A DNA stretch of 64,000 nt from an uncultured Bacteroidales bacterium (GTDB taxonomy: Bacteria > Bacteroidota > Bacteroidia > Bacteroidales > P3), in assembly GCA_900317125.1 (NCBI GenBank), contig ONFR01000011.1, positions 16,623 through 80,622 on the forward strand, written 5' to 3'. The translations under genes and the position numbers were made by a program. Shown here one piece after another: positions 8,967 through 17,259 of the stretch. The notes beneath the pieces were generated by a model. The model was not told the origin of the DNA, did no database searches, and worked only from the letters and a program-made list of their open reading frames with translations. Within the stretch, counting starts at the first letter, position 1. Every line of letters begins with the position of its first letter.

Positions 8967-10871
8967 TCATGCTTCCGTCGGTGGGATGACCAGGAAGTCG
9001 CCGTGCTGCTGGATGTGCTCGATAAGCTGGGCGTAGAAGCGGTGGCGGGAGAGGGTCTGGGCGTTGCCGACAATGATGAGTTTCATGCGGGCGCGAGTGA
9101 TGGCGACGTTCATGCGGCGCAGGTCGTTGAGGAAACCTATAGCGCCCTGGTCGTTGTCGCGCACCATGCTGATGACGATGACATCGCGCTCCTGCCCTTG
9201 GAATCCATCCACGCTGTTGACAGAGATTTGCCGGTAGAGGTGGCGGAAGAATTTCTGCCATTTGAGCAGTCGGCGGATGAGCCGCACTTGGGCGCGGTAG
9301 GGGGAGATGATGCCGAAGTCTACCCGCTCGTCGTGTATGCGGGTGGTCCCAATCATTTCGATGTAGTCGCGCAGGATGTGGATGAGCAGGCGTGCCTCTT
9401 CGGCATTGGAGCGGCTGAGGGTGCGGCTTTGTTTTTCACCGAAACTGCACTGCGAGGTATCGACCCAGGTGAGGGGTGTATCAAGGGGCGAGACGAGACG
9501 GTCGGCCACTTGCGGCGCAGCTCTGAGCAGGCCGTGGTAGAACCAGCGCGATGGGAATGCCATGATGTCGCTATTCATGCGGTATTGAGTGGTGAGGAGG
9601 GTGACGCACTGGGGTTTGGCGTGTGCCACCTTCTGCATGAGGGTGTGGTCGAGTCCCCCGTGGGCAGCCTCGGGGCATTTGATGGTGGGCGGCAGCTGCT
9701 GGTGGTCCCCGCTTAGGATGACGCGGTCGGCCTTGAGAATGGCGGCCCAGCAGGCGGGTTCGAGCGCCTGGGCGGCTTCGTCGATAAAAAGGGTGGAGAA
9801 GCGGCGGCGGTCGAGTATGCGGTAGGCGCTGCCGATGAGGGTGCACGAGATGACACGAGCTTGGTTAAAGAGGTCGGACTGTATGTGGATTTCGAGTTCG
9901 GTGGCACGGCTGCGTAGCTTTTCCAGCCGGTTCCTGTGTTCTCTCGAGGGGGTGCCGCTGTCGTGTTCCCGGTGCAGGGTGCGGCGTATGTTCCACAGCT
10001 CGGCATAGTCGGGGTGTGCTGCGAAACGCCGCTCATAGCTGCATTCAAGCATGTGGTCGCTCATGCGCAGGGGGTTGCCTATGCGTAGCACATTGACTCC
10101 ACGGCGGGCAAGCTGTTCGCTTATCCAGTCGACGGCGGCATTGCTGGGCGCGCATACCATGACTTGGGTCTCGCGCTGGAGGGTCTCGATGACAGCCTCG
10201 ACAAGGGTGGTTGTCTTGCCGGTGCCCGGCGGACCGTGGACGATGGCCACTTCCTGGGCTTCAACAACGCGCTGCACAGCATGCTGCTGCCTGTCGTTTA
10301 GCCAGGGGAATGAGAGGCTTGGCAGACGACGGAAATTGGGTGCAAGGGGACCGATGAGGGTGTCGCGCAGGTGGGTGAAGGTCTCGTTGTCGCTGCGCAT
10401 GGCGGCACTGAGGGCGTCGAGCATCACTTGGTAGCTGGTGGTATCGATGCTTGTCTGGATGCCAAGGAGTTTCATCTGCGCAGTAGAGCGCAGGGATTGG
10501 AGGGCGGCCTGGTTAGGGATGGCAATCGTGAGGATGCCTGTGTCCACTTGGTCGATATAGAATTGGTGGGGCAGCAGTCGTGGCGTGCCATTGTCGCCAA
10601 AGGTGAAGAATGCCACCACTTTGCCGGGCTCGAAGTCGGTGTCAGGTTCGTCGTCGGAGACTTCGAAAGTGACGGTTGCCACCATCTGGTCCAGGGCGTT
10701 GTAGGTGGTGTTGCCAAGGGTGACGGGATAGCGGCATGAGGGCTCCTGCACCAGGCTGGCGAATTGGAGGTGGGTGAGGGAATGGGCGTAGGCTTCCGTC
10801 TCGTATTTCATCTCAAGACGTAGCAGTTCAGCCTGTTTCTGTAGTTCGGATATAGGTGAAAGTTGTTTCAT
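8967..10871 (-). CDS. SF1 (UPF1-like) DNA/RNA helicase
   Basis: 634 residues. Motif I is VHGPPGTGKTTTLVEA near residue 212, motif Ia region VCAPSNAAVDWISEQL near 240, motif II FIDEAAQALEPACW near 366, motif III ILSGDHQQLPPT near 393, then TQYRMNSDIMAFPS near 430, SVDGFQGQERDVIVIS near 560 and NVAITRARMKLIIVGN near 595. This is the IGHMBP2/UPF1-like superfamily 1B pattern (AAA_11 and AAA_12). Bacteroidota commonly carry one such protein annotated as AAA domain-containing; its biological role is not established. It is divergent from the hydrogenase operon. Confidence 0.92.
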   Translation of the reverse strand: MKQLSPISELQKQAELLRLEMKYETEAYAHSLTHLQFASLVQEPSCRYPVTLGNTTYNALDQMVATVTFEVSDDEPDTDFEPGKVVAFFTFGDNGTPRLLPHQFYIDQVDTGILTIAIPNQAALQSLRSTAQMKLLGIQTSIDTTSYQVMLDALSAAMRSDNETFTHLRDTLIGPLAPNFRRLPSLSFPWLNDRQQHAVQRVVEAQEVAIVHGPPGTGKTTTLVEAVIETLQRETQVMVCAPSNAAVDWISEQLARRGVNVLRIGNPLRMSDHMLECSYERRFAAHPDYAELWNIRRTLHREHDSGTPSREHRNRLEKLRSRATELEIHIQSDLFNQARVISCTLIGSAYRILDRRRFSTLFIDEAAQALEPACWAAILKADRVILSGDHQQLPPTIKCPEAAHGGLDHTLMQKVAHAKPQCVTLLTTQYRMNSDIMAFPSRWFYHGLLRAAPQVADRLVSPLDTPLTWVDTSQCSFGEKQSRTLSRSNAEEARLLIHILRDYIEMIGTTRIHDERVDFGIISPYRAQVRLIRRLLKWQKFFRHLYRQISVNSVDGFQGQERDVIVISMVRDNDQGAIGFLNDLRRMNVAITRARMKLIIVGNAQTLSRHRFYAQLIEHIQQHGDFLVIPPTEA

Positions 10872-10917
10872 AAAAGCGTCAGCCTAACGGCAAATAACTA
10901 AAATTATTTTGTATAGT

Positions 10918-10948
10918 TTTGTTCAATCAAATAAATTGTGTATCTTTG
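10918..10948 (+). promoter_or_regulatory. Promoter of the hydrogenase operon
   Basis: TTTG at 10918-10921 and TATCTTTG at 10941-10948, separated by exactly 19 nt, match the Bacteroidota sigma-ABfr consensus. Transcription would begin near 10955, giving a leader of about 95 nt before ATG 11052. GGAG at 11041-11044, 7 nt before that ATG, is a good Shine-Dalgarno site, which is uncommon in this phylum. Confidence 0.75.
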
Positions 10949-11051
10949 CAGAGTTCCCTGTATATTGTGTATAGGGTATAATTGTTTATTAATTAATATA
11001 TTAGTATAAAAAATCAATCAAAAAATTAATCCAAAAATAAGGAGTTTTCAT

Positions 11052-11447
11052 ATGACAAAAGTAAAATCATTAGCTGACCTCAAAGCAATGAGAGAAAAGC
11101 TTCAGTCGAGTCTGGATATCCGCGAGAAAGCAGAGAATCCCGAGTCGCTTGTGCAAATTAAAGTGGCTATGGCTACCTGCGGTATCGCTGCCGGAGCCAA
11201 GCAGGTTATGGAACACATGATGGCCAAGGCTGAAGAGCTCAAGATTGCGGCCGTTTTCACACAGACCGGCTGCATGGGCTATTGCCATGCCGAGCCTACG
11301 CTGGAAGTACGCGTACCGGGCAAGGATCCTATCGTTTTCGGACATGTCGACAACGACCGTGCCGACGAGATTTTGACCAAGTATGTGATGAACGGCGAAC
11401 TGGTGGAGGGTATCATCCCTGTTAATTACGAAACTATCGACAAGTAA
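11052..11447 (+). CDS. Thioredoxin-like [2Fe-2S] ferredoxin of hydrogenase operon
   Basis: 131 residues. MATCGIAAGAKQVM and QTGCMGYCHAEPTLEV supply four cysteines (CGIAAG...C-x3-C pattern) of a thioredoxin-like [2Fe-2S] domain such as those in NuoE and at the N-terminus of HydB. A stand-alone protein of this kind is common in HydABC operons. It starts the operon and is followed after 15 bp by hydB. It probably carries electrons between the subunits or to a partner; this role is inferred from context. Confidence 0.85.
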   Translation: MTKVKSLADLKAMREKLQSSLDIREKAENPESLVQIKVAMATCGIAAGAKQVMEHMMAKAEELKIAAVFTQTGCMGYCHAEPTLEVRVPGKDPIVFGHVDNDRADEILTKYVMNGELVEGIIPVNYETIDK

Positions 11448-11462
11448 AACGGAGGACACACT

Positions 11463-13277
11463 ATGGCAAAGTACAAAATGCATGTTCTCATCTGTGGCGG
11501 TACTGGATGCAAATCCAGCAATAGCCTGGATATTATCGAAAACTTCCATACTATTCTGAAAGAGAAGAACCTCCAGGACGAGGTGCAGGTCATTAAGACC
11601 GGTTGCTTCGGTTTCTGCGAGAAGGGCCCCATCGTCAAGATTATGCCCGACAACACGTTCTACACCCAGGTGAAACCCGAGGATGTCCGCCGTATTGTCG
11701 AGGAGCATCTGATTAAAGGTCGTAAGGTTCCCGAGCTGCTCTATATGAACCCTGAGAACAAGGAGCACGTGGCAGACTCGAAACACATGGACTTCTACAA
11801 GAAACAGATTCGTATCGCACTGCGTAACTGCGGTTTTGTGGATCCCGAGAATATCGAAGAGTGCATCTCCCGCGGTGGTTACGAGGCGCTGGCCAAGTGC
11901 TTGACCGAGATGACCCCCGAGCAGGTTATCGCCGAGGTGAAGGCTTCCGGTCTCCGTGGCCGTGGCGGCGCCGGTTTCCCCACTGGTTTGAAATGGGAAC
12001 TCTGCGCCAAGAACAAGGCCGACCAGAAGTATGTCATCTGCAACGCCGACGAGGGTGACCCCGGTGCTTTCATGGACCGTTCCATCCTTGAGGGCGACCC
12101 CAACAGCATCGTCGAGGCTATGGCCATCTGCGGCTACGCCATCGGTGCAAGCAAGGGTCTCGTCTATATCCGTGCTGAATACCCCCTGGCCATCGAGCGT
12201 CTGAAGATCGCCATCAACCAGGCCCGCGAATATGGCTTGTTGGGTGAGGATATCCTCAGCACAGGCTTCAACTTCGACATCGAGCTCCGCTATGGTGCCG
12301 GTGCTTTCGTCTGCGGTGAGGAAACAGCCCTTATCCACTCGATGGAAGGCCAGCGTGGCGAGCCCACCCTGAAACCCCCGTTCCCCGCTGTGAGCGGTTA
12401 CATGGGCAAGCCCTCCAACGTCAACAACGTCGAGACCTTCGCCAATGTCCCCGTCATCATCACCAAGGGTGCTGAGTGGTTCAACAAAATCGGTACTGAG
12501 AAATCCAAAGGTACCAAGGTCTTTGCTCTTGCCGGCCAGATTAACAACGTCGGTCTTATCGAGGTCCCCATGGGCATCACCCTGCGCGAGATTATCTATG
12601 AAATTGGTGGCGGTATCAAAGACGGTCGCCAGTTCAAGGCCGTTCAGACCGGTGGTCCTTCCGGCGGATGCTTGACTGCCAAGCACCTCGACACTGCTAT
12701 CGACTACGACAGCCTCGTGGCTGCCGGCTCGATGATGGGTTCCGGCGGTATGGTCGTCATGGACGAAACCAGCTGTATGCCCGCTATCGCTAAGTTCTAC
12801 CTCGAGTTCACCTGCGAGGAGAGCTGCGGTAAATGCTCGCCCTGCCGTATCGGCAACAAGCGTCTGTGCGAAATCCTCGAGAAAATCACCGACGGTCGCG
12901 GCACCATGGAAGACCTCCAGGAGCTCCGCAATCTCGCCGCTGTGATTAAGGATACCGCCCTCTGCGGTCTCGGCCAGACTTCACCCAACCCCGTCCTCTC
13001 CACCCTCGACAACTTCTGGGATGAGTACGTTGAACACGTGGTCGACAAGAAGTGCCGTGCAGGTGTCTGCAAGAAACTGATGAGCTATGTTATCGACCGC
13101 GAGAAATGTATCGGCTGCGGCAAGTGCGCCAAGGGCTGCCCCGTTGAGGCCATCACCCGCACCGACTATACCGCCCCCGGCCACAAACTGGCTTCCATGG
13201 TTATCGACAGCACAAAGTGCATCAAGTGCGGCGCATGTATCAACAACTGTAAATTTGGTGCCATCTCCATTCAGTAA
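11463..13277 (+). CDS. hydB: HydB: NADH-binding subunit of trimeric [FeFe] hydrogenase
   Basis: 604 residues. Domain order: N-terminal thioredoxin-like [2Fe-2S] domain (CGGTGCKSSNS and TGCFGFCEKGP, residues 1-110), NuoF-like FMN/NADH domain (GRGGAGFPTGLKWE near 166, DEGDPGAFMDR near 195), SLBB and [4Fe-4S] domain (ESCGKCSPCRIG near 454) and two C-terminal [4Fe-4S] ferredoxin motifs (CIGCGKCAKGCP, CIKCGACINNC). This is the HydB architecture, longer than plain NuoF. The protein oxidises NADH through FMN and passes electrons to HydA; in characterised HydABC enzymes ferredoxin is co-oxidised. GGAGG at 11451-11455 is a good ribosome-binding site. Confidence 0.95.
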   Translation: MAKYKMHVLICGGTGCKSSNSLDIIENFHTILKEKNLQDEVQVIKTGCFGFCEKGPIVKIMPDNTFYTQVKPEDVRRIVEEHLIKGRKVPELLYMNPENKEHVADSKHMDFYKKQIRIALRNCGFVDPENIEECISRGGYEALAKCLTEMTPEQVIAEVKASGLRGRGGAGFPTGLKWELCAKNKADQKYVICNADEGDPGAFMDRSILEGDPNSIVEAMAICGYAIGASKGLVYIRAEYPLAIERLKIAINQAREYGLLGEDILSTGFNFDIELRYGAGAFVCGEETALIHSMEGQRGEPTLKPPFPAVSGYMGKPSNVNNVETFANVPVIITKGAEWFNKIGTEKSKGTKVFALAGQINNVGLIEVPMGITLREIIYEIGGGIKDGRQFKAVQTGGPSGGCLTAKHLDTAIDYDSLVAAGSMMGSGGMVVMDETSCMPAIAKFYLEFTCEESCGKCSPCRIGNKRLCEILEKITDGRGTMEDLQELRNLAAVIKDTALCGLGQTSPNPVLSTLDNFWDEYVEHVVDKKCRAGVCKKLMSYVIDREKCIGCGKCAKGCPVEAITRTDYTAPGHKLASMVIDSTKCIKCGACINNCKFGAISIQ

Positions 13278-13316
13278 ACGGTACAATAATTAATATTTAA
13301 AAGAAGACTTAACAAT

Positions 13317-15083
13317 ATGATTAATCTCACTATAGATAATAAACCGGTTCAAGTTCCCGAAGGCACCACGATTCTTAAAGCTGCCCGCATGGCCGGTATC
13401 GATATTCCCACTCTTTGCCATTTCGAGCTTGATGGGATGAATTTTGAAAACAAACCCGGCGGATGCCGCGTGTGTGTCGTCGAGGTGAAAGGCCGCCGCA
13501 ATCTGGCTCCCGCCTGCGCCACCGACGTGATGGAAGGCATGGAAGTGCTCACCCACAGTGCCCGCGTCATCAACGCCCGCAAAACCGTCGTCGAGCTTAT
13601 CCTCAGCGACCACCCGAACGACTGTCTCCAGTGCGAGAAAAACGGCGACTGCGAGCTGCAGAGCCTTACCAAGCGTCTCGGCATCAAGGAAATCCCCTTC
13701 AAGGGCGCTACCTCCACCTACCGTAAGGACAGCACCCTCAGCGTCTACCGCGATATGGACAAGTGCGTCATGTGCCGCCGCTGCGAGTCGATGTGCAACA
13801 AGTTCATGTCTGTCGGTGCCCTGAGCGGTGTCAACCGTGGTTTCCAGGCCGTCGTCGCTCCCGCTTTCGAGCAGAACCTCGGCGACAGCAGCTGCGTCAA
13901 CTGCGGCCAGTGCGTCCAGGTGTGCCCCGTGGGTGCCCTCACCCTCGTCGACAACATCAGCGATGTGCTTAAGGCTATTGCCGATCCTACCAAGAAGGTT
14001 GTCGTGCAGACCGCTCCCGCTGTCCGCGTGGCTCTTGGTGAGGAATTTGGCATGAAACCCGGCGAAATCGTCACCGGCAAAATGGCTGCCGCCCTCCGTC
14101 GTCTTGGTTTCGACCAGGTTTACGACACCGACTGGAGCGCAGACCTCACCATCATGGAAGAGGGTACCGAGCTCCTCGGCCGCCTGAAGAAAGCCCTCGC
14201 CGGCGAAGAGGTGAAACTGCCTATGTTCACCTCCTGCTGCCCCGCTTGGGTCACCTTCTACGAGAAGAACTTCCCCGATCTGCTTGAATACCCCTCGACT
14301 GCCAAGTCGCCCCAGGGTATGTTCGGTGCTGTTGCCAAGAACTACCTGGCTCCCAAACTGGGTGTGAAACGCGAAGACCTCGTGGTCGTCTCCATCATGC
14401 CTTGCTTGGCCAAGAAGAGCGAGCGCGCTCGTGAGGAACTGGCCGTCAACGGCGACAGCGATGTCAACTACACCCTCAGCACCCGCGAGCTGGCTCACAT
14501 GATTCGCCAGTGCAACCTCAACCTCAACGACATGCCCGAGGAAGACTTCGACAGCCCGCTCGGTCAGTCCTCAGGTGCTGCTGTCATCTTCGGTGCCACC
14601 GGTGGTGTTATGGAGGCCGCTCTCCGTACCGCCTACGAGCTGCACACCGGCAAGACCCTGCCCAAGGTCGAGTTCCACGAGACCCGCGGTTTCGACGGCG
14701 TGAAGGAAGCTACCATCGATATCGACGGCTTCCCCCTGAAGATTGCTGTCGTCTACAGCCTTGCCAATGCCCGCAAGATGATGGAGCAGGTGCGTCAGGG
14801 CAACCCCAACGGCTACCACTTCATCGAGGTGATGGCTTGCCCCGGCGGTTGCATCGGCGGTGCCGGTCAGCCCTATCACCACGGCAACAGCGAGATCATC
14901 CGCAAGCGCATGGAAGCCATCTACCGCGAGGACGAGGGCAAGCCCATCCGCAAGAGCCACGAGAATCCCGAAATTCTCGCCATCTACGAGGAGTACTACG
15001 GTGAACCTTGCGGCCACCTCAGCCACGAGCAACTGCACACCCACTACTTCGACAAGTCCGACAAAGTGGAGGCAACAAAATAA
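13317..15083 (+). CDS. hydA: HydA: catalytic subunit of [FeFe] hydrogenase
   Basis: 588 residues. The N-terminal [2Fe-2S] domain has CHFELDGMNFENKPGGCRVC, followed by the His-ligated [4Fe-4S] motif HPNDCLQCEKNGDC, then CVMCRRCESMCN and CVNCGQCVQVCPVG. The H-cluster motifs are all present: L1 TSCCPAW near residue 304, L2 MPCLAKK near 361 and L3 EVMACPGGCIGG near 503. That is the M3-type HydA of trimeric bifurcating hydrogenases, so NuoG is excluded. It makes or consumes H2 in the cytoplasm with HydB and HydC. Maturases HydE, HydF and HydG are not in this window. Codon use is strongly biased, suggesting high expression. Confidence 0.97.
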   Translation: MINLTIDNKPVQVPEGTTILKAARMAGIDIPTLCHFELDGMNFENKPGGCRVCVVEVKGRRNLAPACATDVMEGMEVLTHSARVINARKTVVELILSDHPNDCLQCEKNGDCELQSLTKRLGIKEIPFKGATSTYRKDSTLSVYRDMDKCVMCRRCESMCNKFMSVGALSGVNRGFQAVVAPAFEQNLGDSSCVNCGQCVQVCPVGALTLVDNISDVLKAIADPTKKVVVQTAPAVRVALGEEFGMKPGEIVTGKMAAALRRLGFDQVYDTDWSADLTIMEEGTELLGRLKKALAGEEVKLPMFTSCCPAWVTFYEKNFPDLLEYPSTAKSPQGMFGAVAKNYLAPKLGVKREDLVVVSIMPCLAKKSERAREELAVNGDSDVNYTLSTRELAHMIRQCNLNLNDMPEEDFDSPLGQSSGAAVIFGATGGVMEAALRTAYELHTGKTLPKVEFHETRGFDGVKEATIDIDGFPLKIAVVYSLANARKMMEQVRQGNPNGYHFIEVMACPGGCIGGAGQPYHHGNSEIIRKRMEAIYREDEGKPIRKSHENPEILAIYEEYYGEPCGHLSHEQLHTHYFDKSDKVEATK

Positions 15084-15093
15084 ATTGAAAATG

Positions 15094-15156
15094 GAAAATT
15101 GAAAGTTGAAAGACAATGCGCGTAAGCAAATTATCAATTTTCAACTTTCAATTTTC
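15094..15156. repeat. Heptad-repeat inverted repeat between hydA and hydC
   Basis: 15094-15111 and 15139-15156 are perfect 18-bp inverted repeats with a 27-nt loop. Each arm is made of 7-bp units: TTGAAAA, TGGAAAA, TTGAAAG, TTGAAAG on the left and TCAATTT, TCAACTT, TCAATTT on the right. It lies inside the operon and could form a weak AT-rich stem in the mRNA. A similar element is at 54889-54958. Confidence 0.8.
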
Positions 15157-15173
15157 ACTTAATAATAAGAAAT

Positions 15174-15653
15174 ATGGCAAACATCAAGTTATCTGAAGAG
15201 AAAATAAATATCATCAAGGAGATTGCCAAATCGTTTGGCAATAAGCCGGGAGAGGTTATCAATGTCCTCCATCAGGTGCAGGGCAAGTTCGGCTACCTGC
15301 CCGCCGAGGTTCAGGAAGTCGTTGCTCACGAACTGGGCATTCCTGTATCGCGTGTTTATGGCATTGTGTCTTTCTACAGCTTCTTCACCATGGAGCCTAA
15401 GGGCGAACATCCCATCGACATCTGTCTGGGTACCGCCTGCTACGTCCGTGGTGCTGAGAAGGTGCTTGACGCTTTCAAACGCGCCCTCAATGTTGAGGTT
15501 GGCAAGTGCACCGCCGACGGCAAGTTCTCGCTGAACACCCTCCGTTGCGTTGGCGCTTGCGGTCTGGCTCCCGTTGCCATGATTGGCGACAAGGTCTATG
15601 GCCGTCTCACCCCCGACCTGGTGCCTGGCATCCTGGCCGAGTATAACAACTAA
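15174..15653 (+). CDS. hydC: HydC: NuoE-like subunit of [FeFe] hydrogenase
   Basis: 159 residues. A helical N-terminus (GEVINVLHQVQGKFGYLPAE) and a thioredoxin-like [2Fe-2S] domain with CLGTACYVRGAEKV near residue 83 and CVGACGLAPV near 123 give the NuoE C-x4-C ... C-x3-C pattern. The length equals that of NuoE/HydC. It completes the HydABC heterotrimer. The order hydB-hydA-hydC, with hydC last, is unlike the common order with hydC first. It is separated from hydA by 90 bp holding the inverted repeat. Confidence 0.94.
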   Translation: MANIKLSEEKINIIKEIAKSFGNKPGEVINVLHQVQGKFGYLPAEVQEVVAHELGIPVSRVYGIVSFYSFFTMEPKGEHPIDICLGTACYVRGAEKVLDAFKRALNVEVGKCTADGKFSLNTLRCVGACGLAPVAMIGDKVYGRLTPDLVPGILAEYNN

Positions 15654-15659
15654 ACAATT

Positions 15660-15846
15660 AGTGAATGTGTGAACACGTGTGTTCGATTTGCGAGTTTGTC
15701 AACTTGTGAACGTGTATCACTGATAAACTTGTTAGCAAATTAACGAATCAGCAAATTAACGGACGTTTTCACACATTCTAATACGTTAACGTGTTAGTGT
15801 GTAAATCGGATTGACGACTTGACACATTAACACGTTAACTCATTTT
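15660..15846. repeat. Degenerate 8-bp tandem repeat array
   Basis: The gap between hydC and the NusG-like gene is built from loosely repeated octamers such as TTAGCAAA, TTAACGAA, TCAGCAAA, TTAACGGA and, nearer the end, TTAACGTG, TTAGTGTG. The array runs up to the start of the next gene. Related arrays are at 18340-18435 and 49824-49897. Function unknown. Confidence 0.65.
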
Positions 15847-15853
15847 TTCTATC

Positions 15854-16408
15854 ATGGCCCTTACACAACAACCGCAATGGGTGGCGGCCTACACTTCTCC
15901 CCGCGCCGAGAAGATTGTCACCGAACGTATCGCCAACGAACTGCAGTTGGAGTCCTATCTCCCTTTGCACAGGGTGCTGCGCAAGTGGTCCGACCGCACG
16001 AAGAGCATCCAGGTGCCGCTGATTCCCTCCTATACCTTTATCAAGATGCGGGAGTGCGACCTTTGGCGGGTACGTGATATTAAAGGGATATGCGGCTTTG
16101 TCTCTTTTCGCAGCACGGGTATTGCCGTCATTCCCGAGCAGGACATTTTCAATATCCGGCGTTTGGCCGATTCGATGGAGGAGATACATCTCCACAACGC
16201 CGATCAACTGCGTGTGGGGGCATACGTCAGAGTGATAGGAGGAGAGTTTGAAGGCATGACCGGCTACATCACAAGCGACGACCATGCAGGCAATTTCGCC
16301 ATCGAGGTGGCGGACCTCAACATCTATCTCTCCGTCACCATCCACCAGGACCTGCTCCAGGTCACCGAACCTCCCAAGGCCAAGCCTGTAGGTCTGTTAT
16401 ATAAGTAA
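15854..16408 (+). CDS. UpxY/NusG-family transcription antiterminator
   Basis: 184 residues. The N-terminal NGN domain is seen as WVAAYTSPRAEKIVTERI, SYLPLHRVLRKWSDR, and VPLIPSYTFIKM; the C-terminal KOW motif is LRVGAYVRVIGGEFEGMTGY near residue 118. The length and the SYLPLHR block match the UpxY subgroup, which in Bacteroides lets RNA polymerase read through capsule operon leaders. Here no polysaccharide cluster follows; the next gene is a convergent nitroreductase that overlaps its 3' end by 12 bp. It may therefore act in trans on a distant locus or be a relic. The housekeeping NusG is elsewhere. Confidence 0.88.
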   Translation: MALTQQPQWVAAYTSPRAEKIVTERIANELQLESYLPLHRVLRKWSDRTKSIQVPLIPSYTFIKMRECDLWRVRDIKGICGFVSFRSTGIAVIPEQDIFNIRRLADSMEEIHLHNADQLRVGAYVRVIGGEFEGMTGYITSDDHAGNFAIEVADLNIYLSVTIHQDLLQVTEPPKAKPVGLLYK

Positions 16409-17032
16409 ATCAGAAGCCTTTACCTTCGGCACATAGTGCACCCCGCCTTCGCGATAGTAAGCGTGGCTCTCCTCGGGTGCAATCGGCTTCAGTTCTATTT
16501 TCTCAATCCCTTTTCCTATTGCCACAATCATCAGCGGCGTCAGCGGCAGTTCCAGCTCTTCACGTATCTTGGTGCGGTCGAAGGCTCCTATCGCCAGTCC
16601 ATTCAGCCCCATCTCCACGGCCTTCAGCAGCATGCTCTGCAAGGCTATGCCCAAGTCGATGTCCACCAGCTTGTTCTCCTCCACGGTGCTGCATATAATG
16701 ATGAATGCCTCGGGCTCGGTGCCGGGCAGGGGCAGATGCAGTTCTGGCAGGGCGGCGCCGAGCCGGATATTCTTCAGCACCTTGTCGGCACCGGTGTCGC
16801 GCGTCACAAGGCGGAACCTCAGCACTTGCTGGTTGCGGGCCGACGGCACCTTGCTGCACACCGCCGCAATGCGTTCCAGCTCCTCCCGCTTCACCACATA
16901 GTTCTTGTTGTATCCACGGTAGCTGCGGTTGCGTGCCAGCAACTCGTCGAGCGTGTGCCCTACGCGTTTCACTTTTGTGTGTCCGGACCCGAACACCTCT
17001 TCGTATCTTTTTTCCAAGTAGTTGTCTGCCAT
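16397..17032 (-). CDS. Nitroreductase-family protein
   Basis: 211 residues from ATG 17032 (MADNYLEKRYEEVF); the frame is open further upstream to 17092, but that extension is low-complexity and unlikely. The block LLARNRSYRGYNKNYVVKRE is the nitroreductase FMN-binding start (RxSxRxY), and VPSARNQQVLRFRLV, IDLGIALQSMLLKAVEMGLN and LMIVAIGKG are further family segments. It is an FMN-dependent oxidoreductase; the substrate is unknown. The gene overlaps the convergent NusG-like gene by 12 bp. Confidence 0.85.
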   Translation of the reverse strand: MADNYLEKRYEEVFGSGHTKVKRVGHTLDELLARNRSYRGYNKNYVVKREELERIAAVCSKVPSARNQQVLRFRLVTRDTGADKVLKNIRLGAALPELHLPLPGTEPEAFIIICSTVEENKLVDIDLGIALQSMLLKAVEMGLNGLAIGAFDRTKIREELELPLTPLMIVAIGKGIEKIELKPIAPEESHAYYREGGVHYVPKVKASDLLI

Positions 17033-17205
17033 AGTCTGTTTGATATTAATGTGTTGCTGCTGTGTGTCAATTGTGTTGCCGTCCGTTGTCAATATGCAAA
17101 AGTTCGCACATTCTCATATTCGCCCTGTTCATCAAGCTGTAACTCCCTTCAATACAGCATTGAAATAGTATTGACACTGGATGGTTTCCCGTTATAGTAA
17201 AAGAG

Positions 17206-17238
17206 AACGATGCTTTAATGATGCTGTAACGATGCTGG
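17206..17238. repeat. Three tandem 11-bp units (AACGATGCTnT)
   Basis: Units AACGATGCTTT, AATGATGCTGT and AACGATGCTGG lie head to tail, 22 bp beyond the rluD stop. The complementary unit AGCATCGTTAT occurs three times in tandem at 48175-48207. Both sites are in gaps between genes. Confidence 0.8.
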
Positions 17239-17259
17239 ATTGAAGGGCGTAAGTGAGGG

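Noticed and set aside
11070..12686. Long minus-strand open frame opposite hydB (538 residues)
   Set aside because: It mirrors a strongly biased coding strand with clear HydB motifs; its own translation has no recognisable domain.
13317..15083. Could be NuoG and not HydA
   Set aside because: All three H-cluster motifs are present, which NuoG lacks.
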